From: Rhizobium sp. CF122 | GTDB taxonomy: Bacteria; Pseudomonadota; Alphaproteobacteria; Rhizobiales; Rhizobiaceae | Assembly (NCBI RefSeq): GCF_000282035.1 | Contig: NZ_AKKA01000008.1 | Span: forward strand, 62,001-126,000 | Length of the DNA: 64,000 nucleotides | Direction: 5' to 3' | Shown here: piece by piece, positions 56,231 to 64,000 of the stretch | Layout of the letters: each line of letters starts with the position of its first letter | How positions within the stretch are numbered: position 1 is the first letter of the stretch | Made by a program: the position numbers and the translations under genes | Notes under the pieces: generated by a model | Told to the model about the DNA's origin: nothing | Databases searched by the model: none | Seen by the model: only the letters and a program-made list of their open reading frames with translations

Positions 56231-57331
56231 TTACTTGGCCAAGCGCCCGTCGACGAGCGACCGGGACAGCGGCATGGGCCGCTCGGTTTGAGTGGTGATG
56301 GCGACCGTGCGTCCGCTCTTAGAGGCCGTGTGGAAGGCTTCCATCACCTCAAGGACATGCAGAGCCAGATCGCCGTTGGCACGATGCGGCCGGTTCGAGC
56401 GGATGGCGTGGGCCAGATCCGCGATACCGATCGAGCGATAGTTGCCGTCGCCATATGGTGCTGTCAGTGGCTGCTGCTCAAATGCCCCACCCTTCTTCAG
56501 CAGTTCCACATCGCCGCCGAAGTGGTTGGGATCAGGGACAATCAGCGTGCCTTCGGTCCCGTAAATTTCGAGCGGCACGTGCTTGTGGCCGGCGACGTCG
56601 AAGCTCATGCTAATCTGTACGACCGCGCCATTGGCGAAGGCCATGAGACCGGCGACATGGGTGGGAACATGCACCGGAATATGCTCGCCGTTTCTCGGTT
56701 CGCTGGTGATGACGCGCTCTTTGCGCGGCGTGACGGCAAAGCCGGCCACTTGTGCGACCGGTCCGAAAAGATTGACGAGATCTGTGATGTAATAGGGCCC
56801 CATGTCGAGCATCGGTCCGCCGCCGACCTCGTAATAAAAGGCCGGATTTGGATGCCAGCGCTCGTGGCCCGGGCACATGAAGGTCGCCGTTCCGCCGACC
56901 GGTTGGCCAATGACGCCTTGATCGACGAGTGTGCGTGCGGTCTGGTGTCCGCCGCCCAGAAAGGTGTCGGGCGCAGCACCGATGCGCAAACCCTTGGCTT
57001 TTGCGGCCTCCGCAAGTCGTTTGCCTTCCGCGAAGTTGATACCAAGCGGCTTTTCCGAATAGGCGTGCTTACCCGCCTCAAGCGCCTGCAGACCAACCGC
57101 GACATGTGCCTTGGGTACCGTCAGATTGACGATGATCTCGACCTTCGGGTCGGCAAACAGTTCATCGATCTTTTTTGCGGGCACGTCGAACTCGGCGGCC
57201 TTTGCCACAGCCATATCGTGGTTGAGGTCAGCCACGGCGCGGACGTCAAGGATAGGAAAGGACGCCATCGCCTTCAGATAGGCGCCGGAGATGTTGCCGC
57301 ACCCAATGATGCCGATACCGACTCGTTCCAT
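56231..57331 (-). CDS. Gfo/Idh/MocA-family sugar dehydrogenase, ThuB-like
   Basis: A 366-residue NAD(P)-dependent oxidoreductase. The Rossmann start is VGIGIIGCGNISGAYLKAMA. The EKP motif lies in HAYSEKPLGINFAEGKRLAE, and GGGPMLDMGPYYITDLVNLF is the usual catalytic segment with Asp and Tyr/His. Relatives oxidise C3 of sugars; ThuB acts with ThuA on disaccharides. ATG 57331 has GGGAGGAAA upstream. It lies between the ROK regulator and the ThuA-like gene on the minus strand. Confidence 0.9.
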   Translation of the reverse strand: MERVGIGIIGCGNISGAYLKAMASFPILDVRAVADLNHDMAVAKAAEFDVPAKKIDELFADPKVEIIVNLTVPKAHVAVGLQALEAGKHAYSEKPLGINFAEGKRLAEAAKAKGLRIGAAPDTFLGGGHQTARTLVDQGVIGQPVGGTATFMCPGHERWHPNPAFYYEVGGGPMLDMGPYYITDLVNLFGPVAQVAGFAVTPRKERVITSEPRNGEHIPVHVPTHVAGLMAFANGAVVQISMSFDVAGHKHVPLEIYGTEGTLIVPDPNHFGGDVELLKKGGAFEQQPLTAPYGDGNYRSIGIADLAHAIRSNRPHRANGDLALHVLEVMEAFHTASKSGRTVAITTQTERPMPLSRSLVDGRLAK

Positions 57332-57365
57332 GATTTCCTCCCGTTGGATGTCGTGAATTTGCTGC

Positions 57366-58565
57366 TTAGAGCGCCGGACCGGTGGTGTTCCACGGCGACT
57401 CGTAGAGTTCGTAAAGCGCCACAGCGGCGGCCCCTTGCGCCCAGAAGTCGTCGGTCGAATCGTCGAAGACGAGTTCGGCAACACCCTTCAGAGACGGCGG
57501 AACGGCGAGCGCATAGGCGTTTCGCAGGCTGTCGAGAAACGGCTCCCCGAGTGCGAGGCTGGAGCCGACAAGGATAACCCGCGGCGGCGCAAACAAGGTA
57601 ACGATATTGGCGATTGCCACACCGACGGCTTCGCCGGCGCGGATTGCGGCGTTGATCAAGGTGTTGTCTTCGGCCTTGATAAGCGCCTGGGCATGCGTCA
57701 TTCCCCGTCCAAGCCGGATGGCCTCGGCGAACCGGCCGCTGGCCGGTTGCTCACCTAGAATCTCGCTTTCGCCGGCCTGGCTCGACAGTCGCACGATGCC
57801 GCGAGGCCCCATACCGAGCACCAAATCGCCAAGATTATGGCTGAGGCCGCCGGCGCCACGAAAAAGCTGGTTGTCGTGGAGCACGCCCAGTCCAAGTGTT
57901 TGCTCCAGGGAGATCAGTACCATGTCCTCCAGATCGCGCGCCTTGCCAAACCAGTGGTGGGCAAGCGTGATCGCATGCGCATCGCTTTCCACGATGGTCG
58001 AGGTATTGAGCCGGGCAGTCATTTCGCTGGCAAAGTCGACATTCATGTCACGAAAGATCGGGCTACTGCGGACATGGCCGGTGCGGTGCTCGATCACACC
58101 GGGAAGACCCAGGCAAACAGTATCGACATCCTCGAGCGATAGCCCGGCATCGACCACGCAGCGGCGCACACCATCCTCGACGAGGTCGGCGATGACCCCG
58201 ATCGGCTGACGATCGATGCGAATGGGAAGAGTGAGTTTCGACAGCACGTCTCCGCGAAAATCAGTCACGACGAAAACGAGGCGGTTGGCCGCAATCTTCG
58301 CGCCAACCACTCTTGCTGCATCCGGATTGAGTTCGAGCATGACGCGCGGTCTGCCGCGGGCCGCCTCGTTGCGAATATCCCCCTCGTGGCGCGGCAGGAT
58401 GAGACCGTCATCGAGCAGCGAGGCGGTGATCGCTGACACCGTCGTCGTTGACAACTGGGTTCGCTCGCTGATCTCGACACGCGATATCGGGCCGTGACGG
58501 CGGATCGTATCCAGCACGTTCAAGCGGTTGATCGCGCGCATCAATTCGGGATCTGCGGTCTTCAT
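57366..58565 (-). CDS. ROK-family transcriptional regulator without zinc cysteines
   Basis: A 399-residue repressor-type ROK protein. The winged HTH is LNVLDTIRRHGPISRVEISE, RTQLSTTTVSAITASLLDDG. The sugar-binding ROK domain has VCLGLPGVIEHRTGHV and VESDAHAITLAHHW. The usual CxCGxxGCxE zinc motif is replaced by GDLVLGMGPRGIVRLSSQAG, with no cysteines. It is divergent from the sugar importer at 58779 and first in the unit with the ThuA/ThuB-like genes, so it likely represses both. ATG 58565 is chosen at the start of the HTH region. Confidence 0.9.
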   Translation of the reverse strand: MKTADPELMRAINRLNVLDTIRRHGPISRVEISERTQLSTTTVSAITASLLDDGLILPRHEGDIRNEAARGRPRVMLELNPDAARVVGAKIAANRLVFVVTDFRGDVLSKLTLPIRIDRQPIGVIADLVEDGVRRCVVDAGLSLEDVDTVCLGLPGVIEHRTGHVRSSPIFRDMNVDFASEMTARLNTSTIVESDAHAITLAHHWFGKARDLEDMVLISLEQTLGLGVLHDNQLFRGAGGLSHNLGDLVLGMGPRGIVRLSSQAGESEILGEQPASGRFAEAIRLGRGMTHAQALIKAEDNTLINAAIRAGEAVGVAIANIVTLFAPPRVILVGSSLALGEPFLDSLRNAYALAVPPSLKGVAELVFDDSTDDFWAQGAAAVALYELYESPWNTTGPAL

Positions 58566-58690
58566 GTGGTCTTGCCGGCTCTTCAATATCCCGCAAGGCG
58601 CGGGGCTTATATTTTCAACGGTATGCGAATTAAATAGCGCGTCGGCGACCCTACCTGTCAAGGCAAATCTGCCAATTTCAGCCAGGGGAG

Positions 58691-58719
58691 TTGACATTCG
58701 CCAAAACCTCCCGATGATT
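58691..58719 (+). promoter_or_regulatory. Sigma70-like promoter for the ABC importer
   Basis: A perfect TTGACA (58691-58696) is followed after 17 bp by ATGATT (58714-58719). It lies 60 bp before the binding-protein ATG, in the divergent region where the ROK regulator should bind. Confidence 0.5.
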
Positions 58720-58778
58720 TAATCCGCATAAGGGAAAAATTGAAGAGGACGATTTTTGCCCTTACTGGAGGAGAAATC

Positions 58779-60089
58779 ATGTTTGACCATATGAAGGCAA
58801 AGGCCTTGCTTCGCAGCCGTTTCATTGCCCGCTCGGCGGCCACTGGGCTGGCGCTCCTGATTGCTGCGGGAAGTGCCGCAGCCGACACGACCGTCAAGTG
58901 GCTGCATCTTGAAATCGACCCGAACTATCTGGCGGTTTGGAAAAAGATCGCTGAAAAATACGAGGCTGAGCATCCTGGCGTAAAGATTGAGATGCAGTTT
59001 CTGGAAAACGAAGCCTTCAAGGCGAAGCTTCCGACGCTGCTGCAATCGAGCGATGCCCCGGATCTGTTTTTCAGTTGGGGCGGCGGCGTGCTGAAGCAGC
59101 AGCTTGCCACCGGTACACTGATGGACTTGACCGAAACCATGAAGGCCAAGGACGGCGCCTGGCTGAAGAGCTATAATCCGGCATCGATCAACGGCCTGAG
59201 CTTCGAGGGCAAGATCGGTGCAGTTCCCTACAAGATGGGTACGGTTTCCTTCTTCTATAACAAGCAGATGTTTGCAAAGGCGGGCGTCGACGCAGCGTCC
59301 ATCAAGTCGTGGGACGATTATCTCGTTGCCGTCAAAAAGCTCAAGGATGCCGGCATCGTGCCGATTGCAGGTGGCGGCGGCGAAAAATGGCCGATCCATT
59401 TCTACTGGAGCTACCTGGTCATGCGCGACGGTGGCCAGAAGGTCTTCGATGCGGCCAAGAACGGGCAGGGCGAAGGCTTCAACGATCCGGCCATCATCAA
59501 GGCGGGCGAACAACTTGCTGAACTCGGCAAGCTCGAGCCGTTCCAGCCGGGCTACCTTGGTGCGACCTGGCCGCAGGCGCTTGGCGTCTTCGGTGACGGC
59601 AAGGCCGCGATGATCCTCGGTTTCGAAAACACCGCTGCCAACCAACGCACCAATTCCGGCGACGCAAAGGGCCTCGATCCCGACAATATCGGCCGCTTCG
59701 CGTTCCCTGCCGTCTCCGGCGGTGCTGGTGCTATAACCGACACGCTCGGCGGCTTGAACGGCTGGGCGGTGACGAAGAAGGCTCCACCCGAAACGCTTGA
59801 TTTTCTTGCCTATCTGACAAACGCTGAAAACGAGCGCGAGATGGCCAAGGCCGGCATGCTCATCCCGGTCGCGGTCGGCGCTGAGGACGGAGTGACCAAT
59901 CCGTTGATGCATCAAGCCGCCGAACAGCTCGCACATTCGACGTGGCACCAGAACTTCTTCGATCAGGATCTCGGCCCGTCCGTTGGCCGTGTCGTCAACG
60001 ATGTCTCCGTTGCCATCGTATCTGGCCAGATGAGCCCTGCCGATGGCGCTCAGCAGATCCAGGAAGCCTTCGAGCAGGATCAACTCTGA
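58779..60089 (+). CDS. Sugar ABC transporter substrate-binding protein (SBP family 1)
   Basis: A 436-residue periplasmic binding protein. The signal peptide SAATGLALLIAAGSAAA is followed by DTTVKWLHLEIDPNYLAVWK, then VSFFYNKQMFAKAGVDAASI and GKAAMILGFENTAANQR, typical of oligosaccharide binders. ATG 58779 has GGAGGAGAAA upstream. It is the first gene of the importer divergent from the ROK regulator. The ligand may be the disaccharide that the ThuA/ThuB-like enzymes process. Confidence 0.93.
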   Translation: MFDHMKAKALLRSRFIARSAATGLALLIAAGSAAADTTVKWLHLEIDPNYLAVWKKIAEKYEAEHPGVKIEMQFLENEAFKAKLPTLLQSSDAPDLFFSWGGGVLKQQLATGTLMDLTETMKAKDGAWLKSYNPASINGLSFEGKIGAVPYKMGTVSFFYNKQMFAKAGVDAASIKSWDDYLVAVKKLKDAGIVPIAGGGGEKWPIHFYWSYLVMRDGGQKVFDAAKNGQGEGFNDPAIIKAGEQLAELGKLEPFQPGYLGATWPQALGVFGDGKAAMILGFENTAANQRTNSGDAKGLDPDNIGRFAFPAVSGGAGAITDTLGGLNGWAVTKKAPPETLDFLAYLTNAENEREMAKAGMLIPVAVGAEDGVTNPLMHQAAEQLAHSTWHQNFFDQDLGPSVGRVVNDVSVAIVSGQMSPADGAQQIQEAFEQDQL

Positions 60090-60157
60090 CCAAGACTATC
60101 TCGGCGCGGAGCAAGTATCCGCGCCGCCCTCAATCTGAATCAAGGGGATCGGCCTCC

Positions 60158-61096
60158 ATGACCACCATCAGCGCGACAAGCCTCGTCCGTGCGCGCCCGA
60201 CTGTCAGGTCGTCGGTGCGCAGCAAGGATCCAAGCCTGGCGCGGCGCCTGCCGGTCCTGCTTCTGTTCCTGCCGCCAGCACTGCTGCTGTTTACGATCTT
60301 CGTCATCCTGCCGATGGGGGAGGCGGCCTGGTACAGCCTCTACAAGTGGGATGGTTACGGTCTGCCGACGCAGTTCGTCGGAATGCGAAATTTCGAGGTG
60401 CTATTCAAGAACAGCGCCTTCCTGACGGCGTTGAAGAACAATGCCCTGATCATCGTTATTTCGATCCTGATCCAGATACCGCTCGCCATCTGGCTGGCGA
60501 TGATGCTGGCCCACCGGATCGCCGGCGTGGTTCTCTTCCGCTTGATCTTCTTCCTGCCCTACGTCCTGGCTGAGGTGGCAGCGGGCCTCATCTGGCGCTT
60601 CGTCTATGACGGCGACTATGGCTTGTTTGCCTCCGCTGCCCACCTCATCGGCGTCGAGACCCCCTATGTTCTGGCCGACAAGGACCTGGCGATTTATGCG
60701 GTGCTGGCGGTCGTCGTCTGGAAGTACTTCGGCTTCCACATGATGCTCTTCATCGCAGGGCTGCAGTCGCTTGACAAGAGCGTGCTGGAGGCTGCCGAAA
60801 TCGACGGCGCGAGCGGCTGGCAGCGGTTCCGCTATATCACACTGCCGCTTCTTGGCTCGACGGTCCGCCTGTCCGTCTTCTTCGCAGTTGTTGGCTCGCT
60901 GCAGCTCTTCGACCTCATCATGCCGCTGACGGGCGGCGGGCCGTTCAACGCAACGCAGACCATGGTCACCTTCCTGTTCAACTTCGGCGTCACGCGCATG
61001 CAGGTCGGCCTCGGCAGTGCCGTCGGCGTCGTCCTGTTCGTGATCTGCGTGACGCTTGCCTTCGGTTACAAACGGATATTCATGCGCAATGACTGA
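60158..61096 (+). CDS. Sugar ABC transporter permease, MalF/UgpA type
   Basis: A 312-residue inner-membrane permease. After a basic N-terminus, hydrophobic helices begin at LPVLLLFLPPALLLFTIFVI. The EAA loop is VLEAAEIDGASGWQRFRYIT then LPLLGS. ATG 60158 has AGGGG upstream; the frame extends into the binding-protein gene but that part is not permease-like. Its stop overlaps the next permease by eight bases. Confidence 0.93.
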   Translation: MTTISATSLVRARPTVRSSVRSKDPSLARRLPVLLLFLPPALLLFTIFVILPMGEAAWYSLYKWDGYGLPTQFVGMRNFEVLFKNSAFLTALKNNALIIVISILIQIPLAIWLAMMLAHRIAGVVLFRLIFFLPYVLAEVAAGLIWRFVYDGDYGLFASAAHLIGVETPYVLADKDLAIYAVLAVVVWKYFGFHMMLFIAGLQSLDKSVLEAAEIDGASGWQRFRYITLPLLGSTVRLSVFFAVVGSLQLFDLIMPLTGGGPFNATQTMVTFLFNFGVTRMQVGLGSAVGVVLFVICVTLAFGYKRIFMRND

Positions 61097-61937
61097 CATG
61101 GCCTCAACCGCCCGGATTGCGACCGGCACAAAGATCTACCTCTACGTCTCGCTGACGATCATCGCCGCGATCGTGTTGGTGCCGCTGCTGACGACAGCGC
61201 TTGGCGGCTTCAAGGATCTCGGCGACCTGCGCACCAACCCCTTCGGGTTGCCTGTTGCATGGCATCCGGAGAACTACACCGACATTCTCTTCGGGGATCG
61301 CTACTGGCGGCAGATGATGAATTCGCTGATCATCGCGACATTGACTGTCTGTCTGACCGTTTCGGTCTCAGCCATGGCTGCCTTCACCTTCGCGCACGTA
61401 AAGTTCTTCGGCGCCGGCTTCCTGCTCAACTATTTCCTGATTGGCCTGATGTTCCCGGCTGCGACTGCCATCCTGCCCCTCTTCATCCGAATCCGTGACC
61501 TTGGCTTGTTGAATTCATACTGGGGTGTTGTCCTGCCGCAGGTCTCCTTCGGCCTCGGCATGAGCATTCTCCTGTTCCGGAATTATTTTCGCAACCTTCC
61601 GGAAGAATTGTTCCAGGCCGCCATCGTCGACGGATGTGGCTACATCCGGTTTTTCTGGCACATCTCGCTGCCCCTCTCGCGGCCGATCATCGCAACCGTC
61701 AGCATCATCTCCTTCGTCGGCAGCTGGAACAGCTACATCCTGCCGCTGATCATGCTGAACTCGGAAACGATGTATCCCTGGCCGCTCGGCATTATGGTTT
61801 ATCGCGGCGAGTTTGGCACCGCCTGGCAGTTGGTGCTCGCCTTCATCACCTTGACGATCATGCCGACCATCATCGTCTTCTTCCTGGCGCAGAAGCATAT
61901 CATCGCCGGCTTGACCGCGGGCGCAGTCAAGTCCTGA
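61089..61937 (+). CDS. Sugar ABC transporter permease, MalG type
   Basis: A 282-residue inner-membrane permease with the EAA loop ELFQAAIVDGCGYIRFFWHI then SLPLSRP and the end HIIAGLTAGAVKS typical of MalG-type proteins. It begins within the end of the upstream permease. No ATPase gene follows in the next 2 kb, so the importer must borrow one, perhaps the UgpC/MsmK-type protein at 15440. Confidence 0.93.
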   Translation: MTDMASTARIATGTKIYLYVSLTIIAAIVLVPLLTTALGGFKDLGDLRTNPFGLPVAWHPENYTDILFGDRYWRQMMNSLIIATLTVCLTVSVSAMAAFTFAHVKFFGAGFLLNYFLIGLMFPAATAILPLFIRIRDLGLLNSYWGVVLPQVSFGLGMSILLFRNYFRNLPEELFQAAIVDGCGYIRFFWHISLPLSRPIIATVSIISFVGSWNSYILPLIMLNSETMYPWPLGIMVYRGEFGTAWQLVLAFITLTIMPTIIVFFLAQKHIIAGLTAGAVKS

Positions 61938-62122
61938 TCCGAACCCTTCAAGCTGGACCGTTTTTGGTTAGAGTTTTCCGGTTATTTTTCCTGGCTGGGA
62001 AAGGAAGACGCGATCAAGCACATCAACCGAGGTCCCAAGCCGGTCCTTGCTGCGATCAAGGTGCATCAAGCATGATCTCGTGCTGTGGATGATCAGGCGT
62101 TCGGAGACAATTGTTTGAGCGC

Positions 62123-62225
62123 TTAGCTAATGCCCAGCAGGTCCTGCTTGCCGCCGGTCGAGTATTGGCGCGGAACCGGCCCCAGCCAAGCAGCGACATC
62201 GCGCGCCTTTGAGAAGCGTGCTCCA
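62123..62225 (-). mobile_element. IS110-family transposase scrap
   Basis: The minus strand reads ARFSKARDVAAWLGPVPRQY followed by STGGKQDLLGIS and TAA at 62125-62123. This is the conserved start of the IS116/IS110/IS902 C-terminal domain (AAWLGLVPRQxSTGGKQxLLGISK). The match stops at LLGIS, where a base change gives a stop. It marks an old insertion or recombination point just after the importer operon. Confidence 0.7.
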
Positions 62226-62242
62226 GTTGTTGGCGGTTGGCG

Positions 62243-63445
62243 TCAGATCTTGACGAGCATGGCGGTCACATACATGAACGCCAGTCCGGCCGCGATGCCG
62301 CCGAACGCCGTAGGGCTGAGGACCTGCGCGTAGTCCCCACGGTTGCCGTCCTTTGCGAGCAACGCCGTGACTTCGACGATAACCTGCGCGATAGCGCCGG
62401 CGCCGATCGCCAGGGCGATCGCGGTCCAGTGCGGGGCAACGGCCAAGCTGCCGAGCCAGATGCCCAGAACCGCAGGACCGCCGGCCAGCAGCGTCAGGCC
62501 CACAAAGTGAACGAGCTTCGGCCGGATCTTCAAGATGGGGGCGGCGATGCCGATGCCCTCGGTGATATTGTGGAGGGCAAAACCGAGCACCAGGAACGTT
62601 CCGAGTCCCGCCGCGCCGGCCGCGAAAGCCGCGCCGATGGCGAGACCTTCGCCGAAATTGTGCAGTCCGATACCGAGGGCGATATAAGTCGCGAGCGCGA
62701 GGCCCGTCGGAGAGCCGTGGCGACGGCCGACCGCGACCAGCGCCAGGAAACTCGCTGCCGCAACCAGGACGACCATGACGCTTCCCTGGAAGATCGCAGC
62801 CGACTGGTTCGCAAATTCCAGCGCCTCGATCATCGTGTCGACGAGCAGGAAGGCGAGCAGCCCGACCGTCATGGCCAGCAGAAAGGTCATCGTGCCACGG
62901 CCGGCGCCACGAAGCGCCGGGTAGCAAAGCAATCCGATCGCGACGGGCAGGATTCCGACGAAGGCGCCAAGGATGCCCTGAGACACCAACGCGCCTAGGC
63001 TGGCCTTGGGCGTCGGGACGGCAACCGGGATTTCATGATCGAAGGTGGCGCCCGTGTTGGTGACGAACGTGACCTTGTGCGCTTCGCCGAGAACCCAAGG
63101 GAAGGGGAGCGCCACCCAGGCCGTGTCGCCGCGGGAGATCGTTCCGGCAGGTTCCTGCCTGAACTGCCAGTAGGCGGCGTCGACCTGTACCTGCGCGATC
63201 GTCATCGGCTCCGATCCGCCGGCGCGGACGAGCATCCGCAAGCCGTCCTGATCGAGCACGGTGCGCTCGACGCTCAGGTTTTCGACCGGCGGAGCACCGT
63301 TGTTGAAGCCTCGCAGCGGGTCGCTTTGCAACAGCCAAAGCACTGCGGCAGCCAACACGACCAAGGGTAAGAGGAGCCACAGAAGATGCTGGCGGCTCGG
63401 CGCGACCGTGGAGACGGGTAGGAGGTTGCGCGGGTTCTCATTCAT
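62243..63445 (-). CDS. ZIP-family metal transporter with periplasmic N-terminal domain
   Basis: A 400-residue inner-membrane protein. One helix at about 20-40 (LLWLLLPLVVLAAAVLWLL) is followed by a 100-residue periplasmic beta-rich domain, then about eight helices of the ZIP fold. Metal-site motifs LHNFGEGLAIG and LHNITEGIGIAAP lie in the fourth and fifth ZIP helices. The extra N-terminal domain is absent from ordinary ZIP proteins. Its ATG overlaps the stop of the multicopper oxidase (ATGA), which suggests copper or iron handling linked to that enzyme. Confidence 0.88.
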   Translation of the reverse strand: MNENPRNLLPVSTVAPSRQHLLWLLLPLVVLAAAVLWLLQSDPLRGFNNGAPPVENLSVERTVLDQDGLRMLVRAGGSEPMTIAQVQVDAAYWQFRQEPAGTISRGDTAWVALPFPWVLGEAHKVTFVTNTGATFDHEIPVAVPTPKASLGALVSQGILGAFVGILPVAIGLLCYPALRGAGRGTMTFLLAMTVGLLAFLLVDTMIEALEFANQSAAIFQGSVMVVLVAAASFLALVAVGRRHGSPTGLALATYIALGIGLHNFGEGLAIGAAFAAGAAGLGTFLVLGFALHNITEGIGIAAPILKIRPKLVHFVGLTLLAGGPAVLGIWLGSLAVAPHWTAIALAIGAGAIAQVIVEVTALLAKDGNRGDYAQVLSPTAFGGIAAGLAFMYVTAMLVKI

Positions 63446-64000
63446 GACAGCGTCTCCACAACATCGAACATGCCCATCCAGCCGAGCTCGGTGAATTCGG
63501 ATTGGTGGGCGTGGAACATGTAAAGCCCGGCTTCATGTTCCTTGAAGGTGAACTCCAGGATGCCGCGCTGCGCCTGGCATTGCGTGATGAGGTCGACTGT
63601 CCGCAGCGTCGGCGCCAGCGTCGTTCCCGTGTCGTAGTAGTCGAAGAAGTTCCCATGGAGATGGAACGAGTTGATCGGGTCGAACTCCGTGATGTTCACC
63701 AGATAGATGCGGACCGGGCGGCCTTTTTCGATCCTGATCGGCTCCTTGGCGTAGCAATGGGCGATGGTGTTGCAGGCATAGAACTCGTTCTCGCCGTCGA
63801 AATTGGTGTCGAAGGCGTTCATGACCATCGCCAGTTCCTGCCATTCGGCATTTTCCGGCGAGCCATGCAGGCGGGACTTCGCCACCTCGGCGTTGTCGGG
63901 GTGGCGCGCTGGATCGGGATCGATCACGAAGAGGCCGTACATGCCCTTGTGGATGTGGCGGGCCAGCGGCAGGGCATGGCAGTGATACAGGTGGCAGCCG
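63442..64000 (-). CDS. Multicopper oxidase (partial, 5' end outside window)
   Basis: The last 186 codons of a cupredoxin-type oxidase. The first visible segment, HLYHCHALPLARHIHKGMYG, carries a Cys-His type 1 site with flanking type 3 ligands and the axial Met. Further on are NSFHLHGNFFDYY and GLYMFHAHQSEFTELGWMGM, which hold the type 2/3 His pairs but lack the second Cys. This layout fits laccase-like oxidases with the type 1 copper in an early domain. The N-terminus lies beyond 64000. It is coupled to the ZIP transporter. Confidence 0.85.
   Translation of the reverse strand, partial: GCHLYHCHALPLARHIHKGMYGLFVIDPDPARHPDNAEVAKSRLHGSPENAEWQELAMVMNAFDTNFDGENEFYACNTIAHCYAKEPIRIEKGRPVRIYLVNITEFDPINSFHLHGNFFDYYDTGTTLAPTLRTVDLITQCQAQRGILEFTFKEHEAGLYMFHAHQSEFTELGWMGMFDVVETLS

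Noticed and set aside
56288..57577. A 429-codon plus-strand frame across the ThuB-like gene
   Set aside because: It is a shadow of the Gfo/Idh/MocA gene and the end of the ROK gene, without a ribosome site or motif.

Overview
The window looks like a replicon of a rhizobial alphaproteobacterium (Rhizobium/Sinorhizobium/Agrobacterium group), probably a megaplasmid, chromid or accessory part of the chromosome. The signs are high GC, many sugar ABC importers, DUF982 and DUF6429 proteins, ThuA/ThuB-like genes, AttH-like genes, CIRCE-controlled groESL, and many worn fragments of IS110, ISL3 and IS66 elements. No rRNA, tRNA, CRISPR array or replication origin was recognised.

Layout. (1) 1-6.1 kb: an RbsB/RbsA/RbsC-type sugar importer on the minus strand, cut by the window start, divergent from a soluble GAF sensor kinase and its LuxR-type response regulator. 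(2) 6.1-13.6 kb: a decayed accessory stretch holding a ParD/ParE pair, small rhizobial proteins, a candidate small RNA, a lone DUF4157 HExxH protein, an AAA/DUF4143 ATPase, two IS remnants and two multiply broken genes. (3) 13.7-21.9 kb: a complete sugar importer operon (TIM-barrel epimerase-like enzyme, binding protein, two permeases, ATPase, GMC oxidoreductase) divergent from a LacI-family regulator, with two matching operators between them. (4) 22.6-27.3 kb: an AttEFGH-like exporter set (ATPase, fused FtsX-like permease, AttH/CrtC-like lipocalin protein). (5) 27.9-33.4 kb: a PEBP-like protein, two rhizobial unknowns, an OmpR/EnvZ-type pair, a DUF3313 lipoprotein, and DUF6429 next to an IS66 fragment.

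(6) 33.4-43.7 kb: a redox gene cluster around a LysR regulator: a broken old yellow enzyme, a Tat-exported aldo/keto reductase, a cytochrome P460-like protein with a b-type membrane partner, two paralogous SDRs, a DUF1330 protein, a Tat-exported alpha/beta hydrolase and a SnoaL-like protein. Five transcription units in this cluster start behind the same 43-bp sequence box, spaced identically inside, which appears to define an undescribed local regulon. This is the strongest novel signal in the window. (7) 44.7-47.9 kb: an outer-membrane beta-barrel protein and groESL behind a perfect CIRCE element. (8) 48.1-55.5 kb: an L-2-hydroxyglutarate oxidase, an Lrp regulator and a YdiJ-like D-2-hydroxyglutarate dehydrogenase on one strand, with a divergent LysR regulator and a D-amino-acid dehydrogenase. 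(9) 55.5-62 kb: ThuA/ThuB-like genes and a ROK repressor, divergent from a sugar importer (binding protein and two permeases) that has no ATPase of its own and ends near an IS110 scrap. (10) 62.2-64 kb: a ZIP-type metal transporter translationally coupled to a multicopper oxidase that runs off the window end.

Regions 3 and 9 both combine a sugar importer with a sugar oxidoreductase (GMC or Gfo/Idh/MocA) and a TIM-barrel or ThuA-like enzyme. That pattern fits 3-keto-sugar catabolism. Most functions below are inferred from family motifs read by eye; no database search was run.
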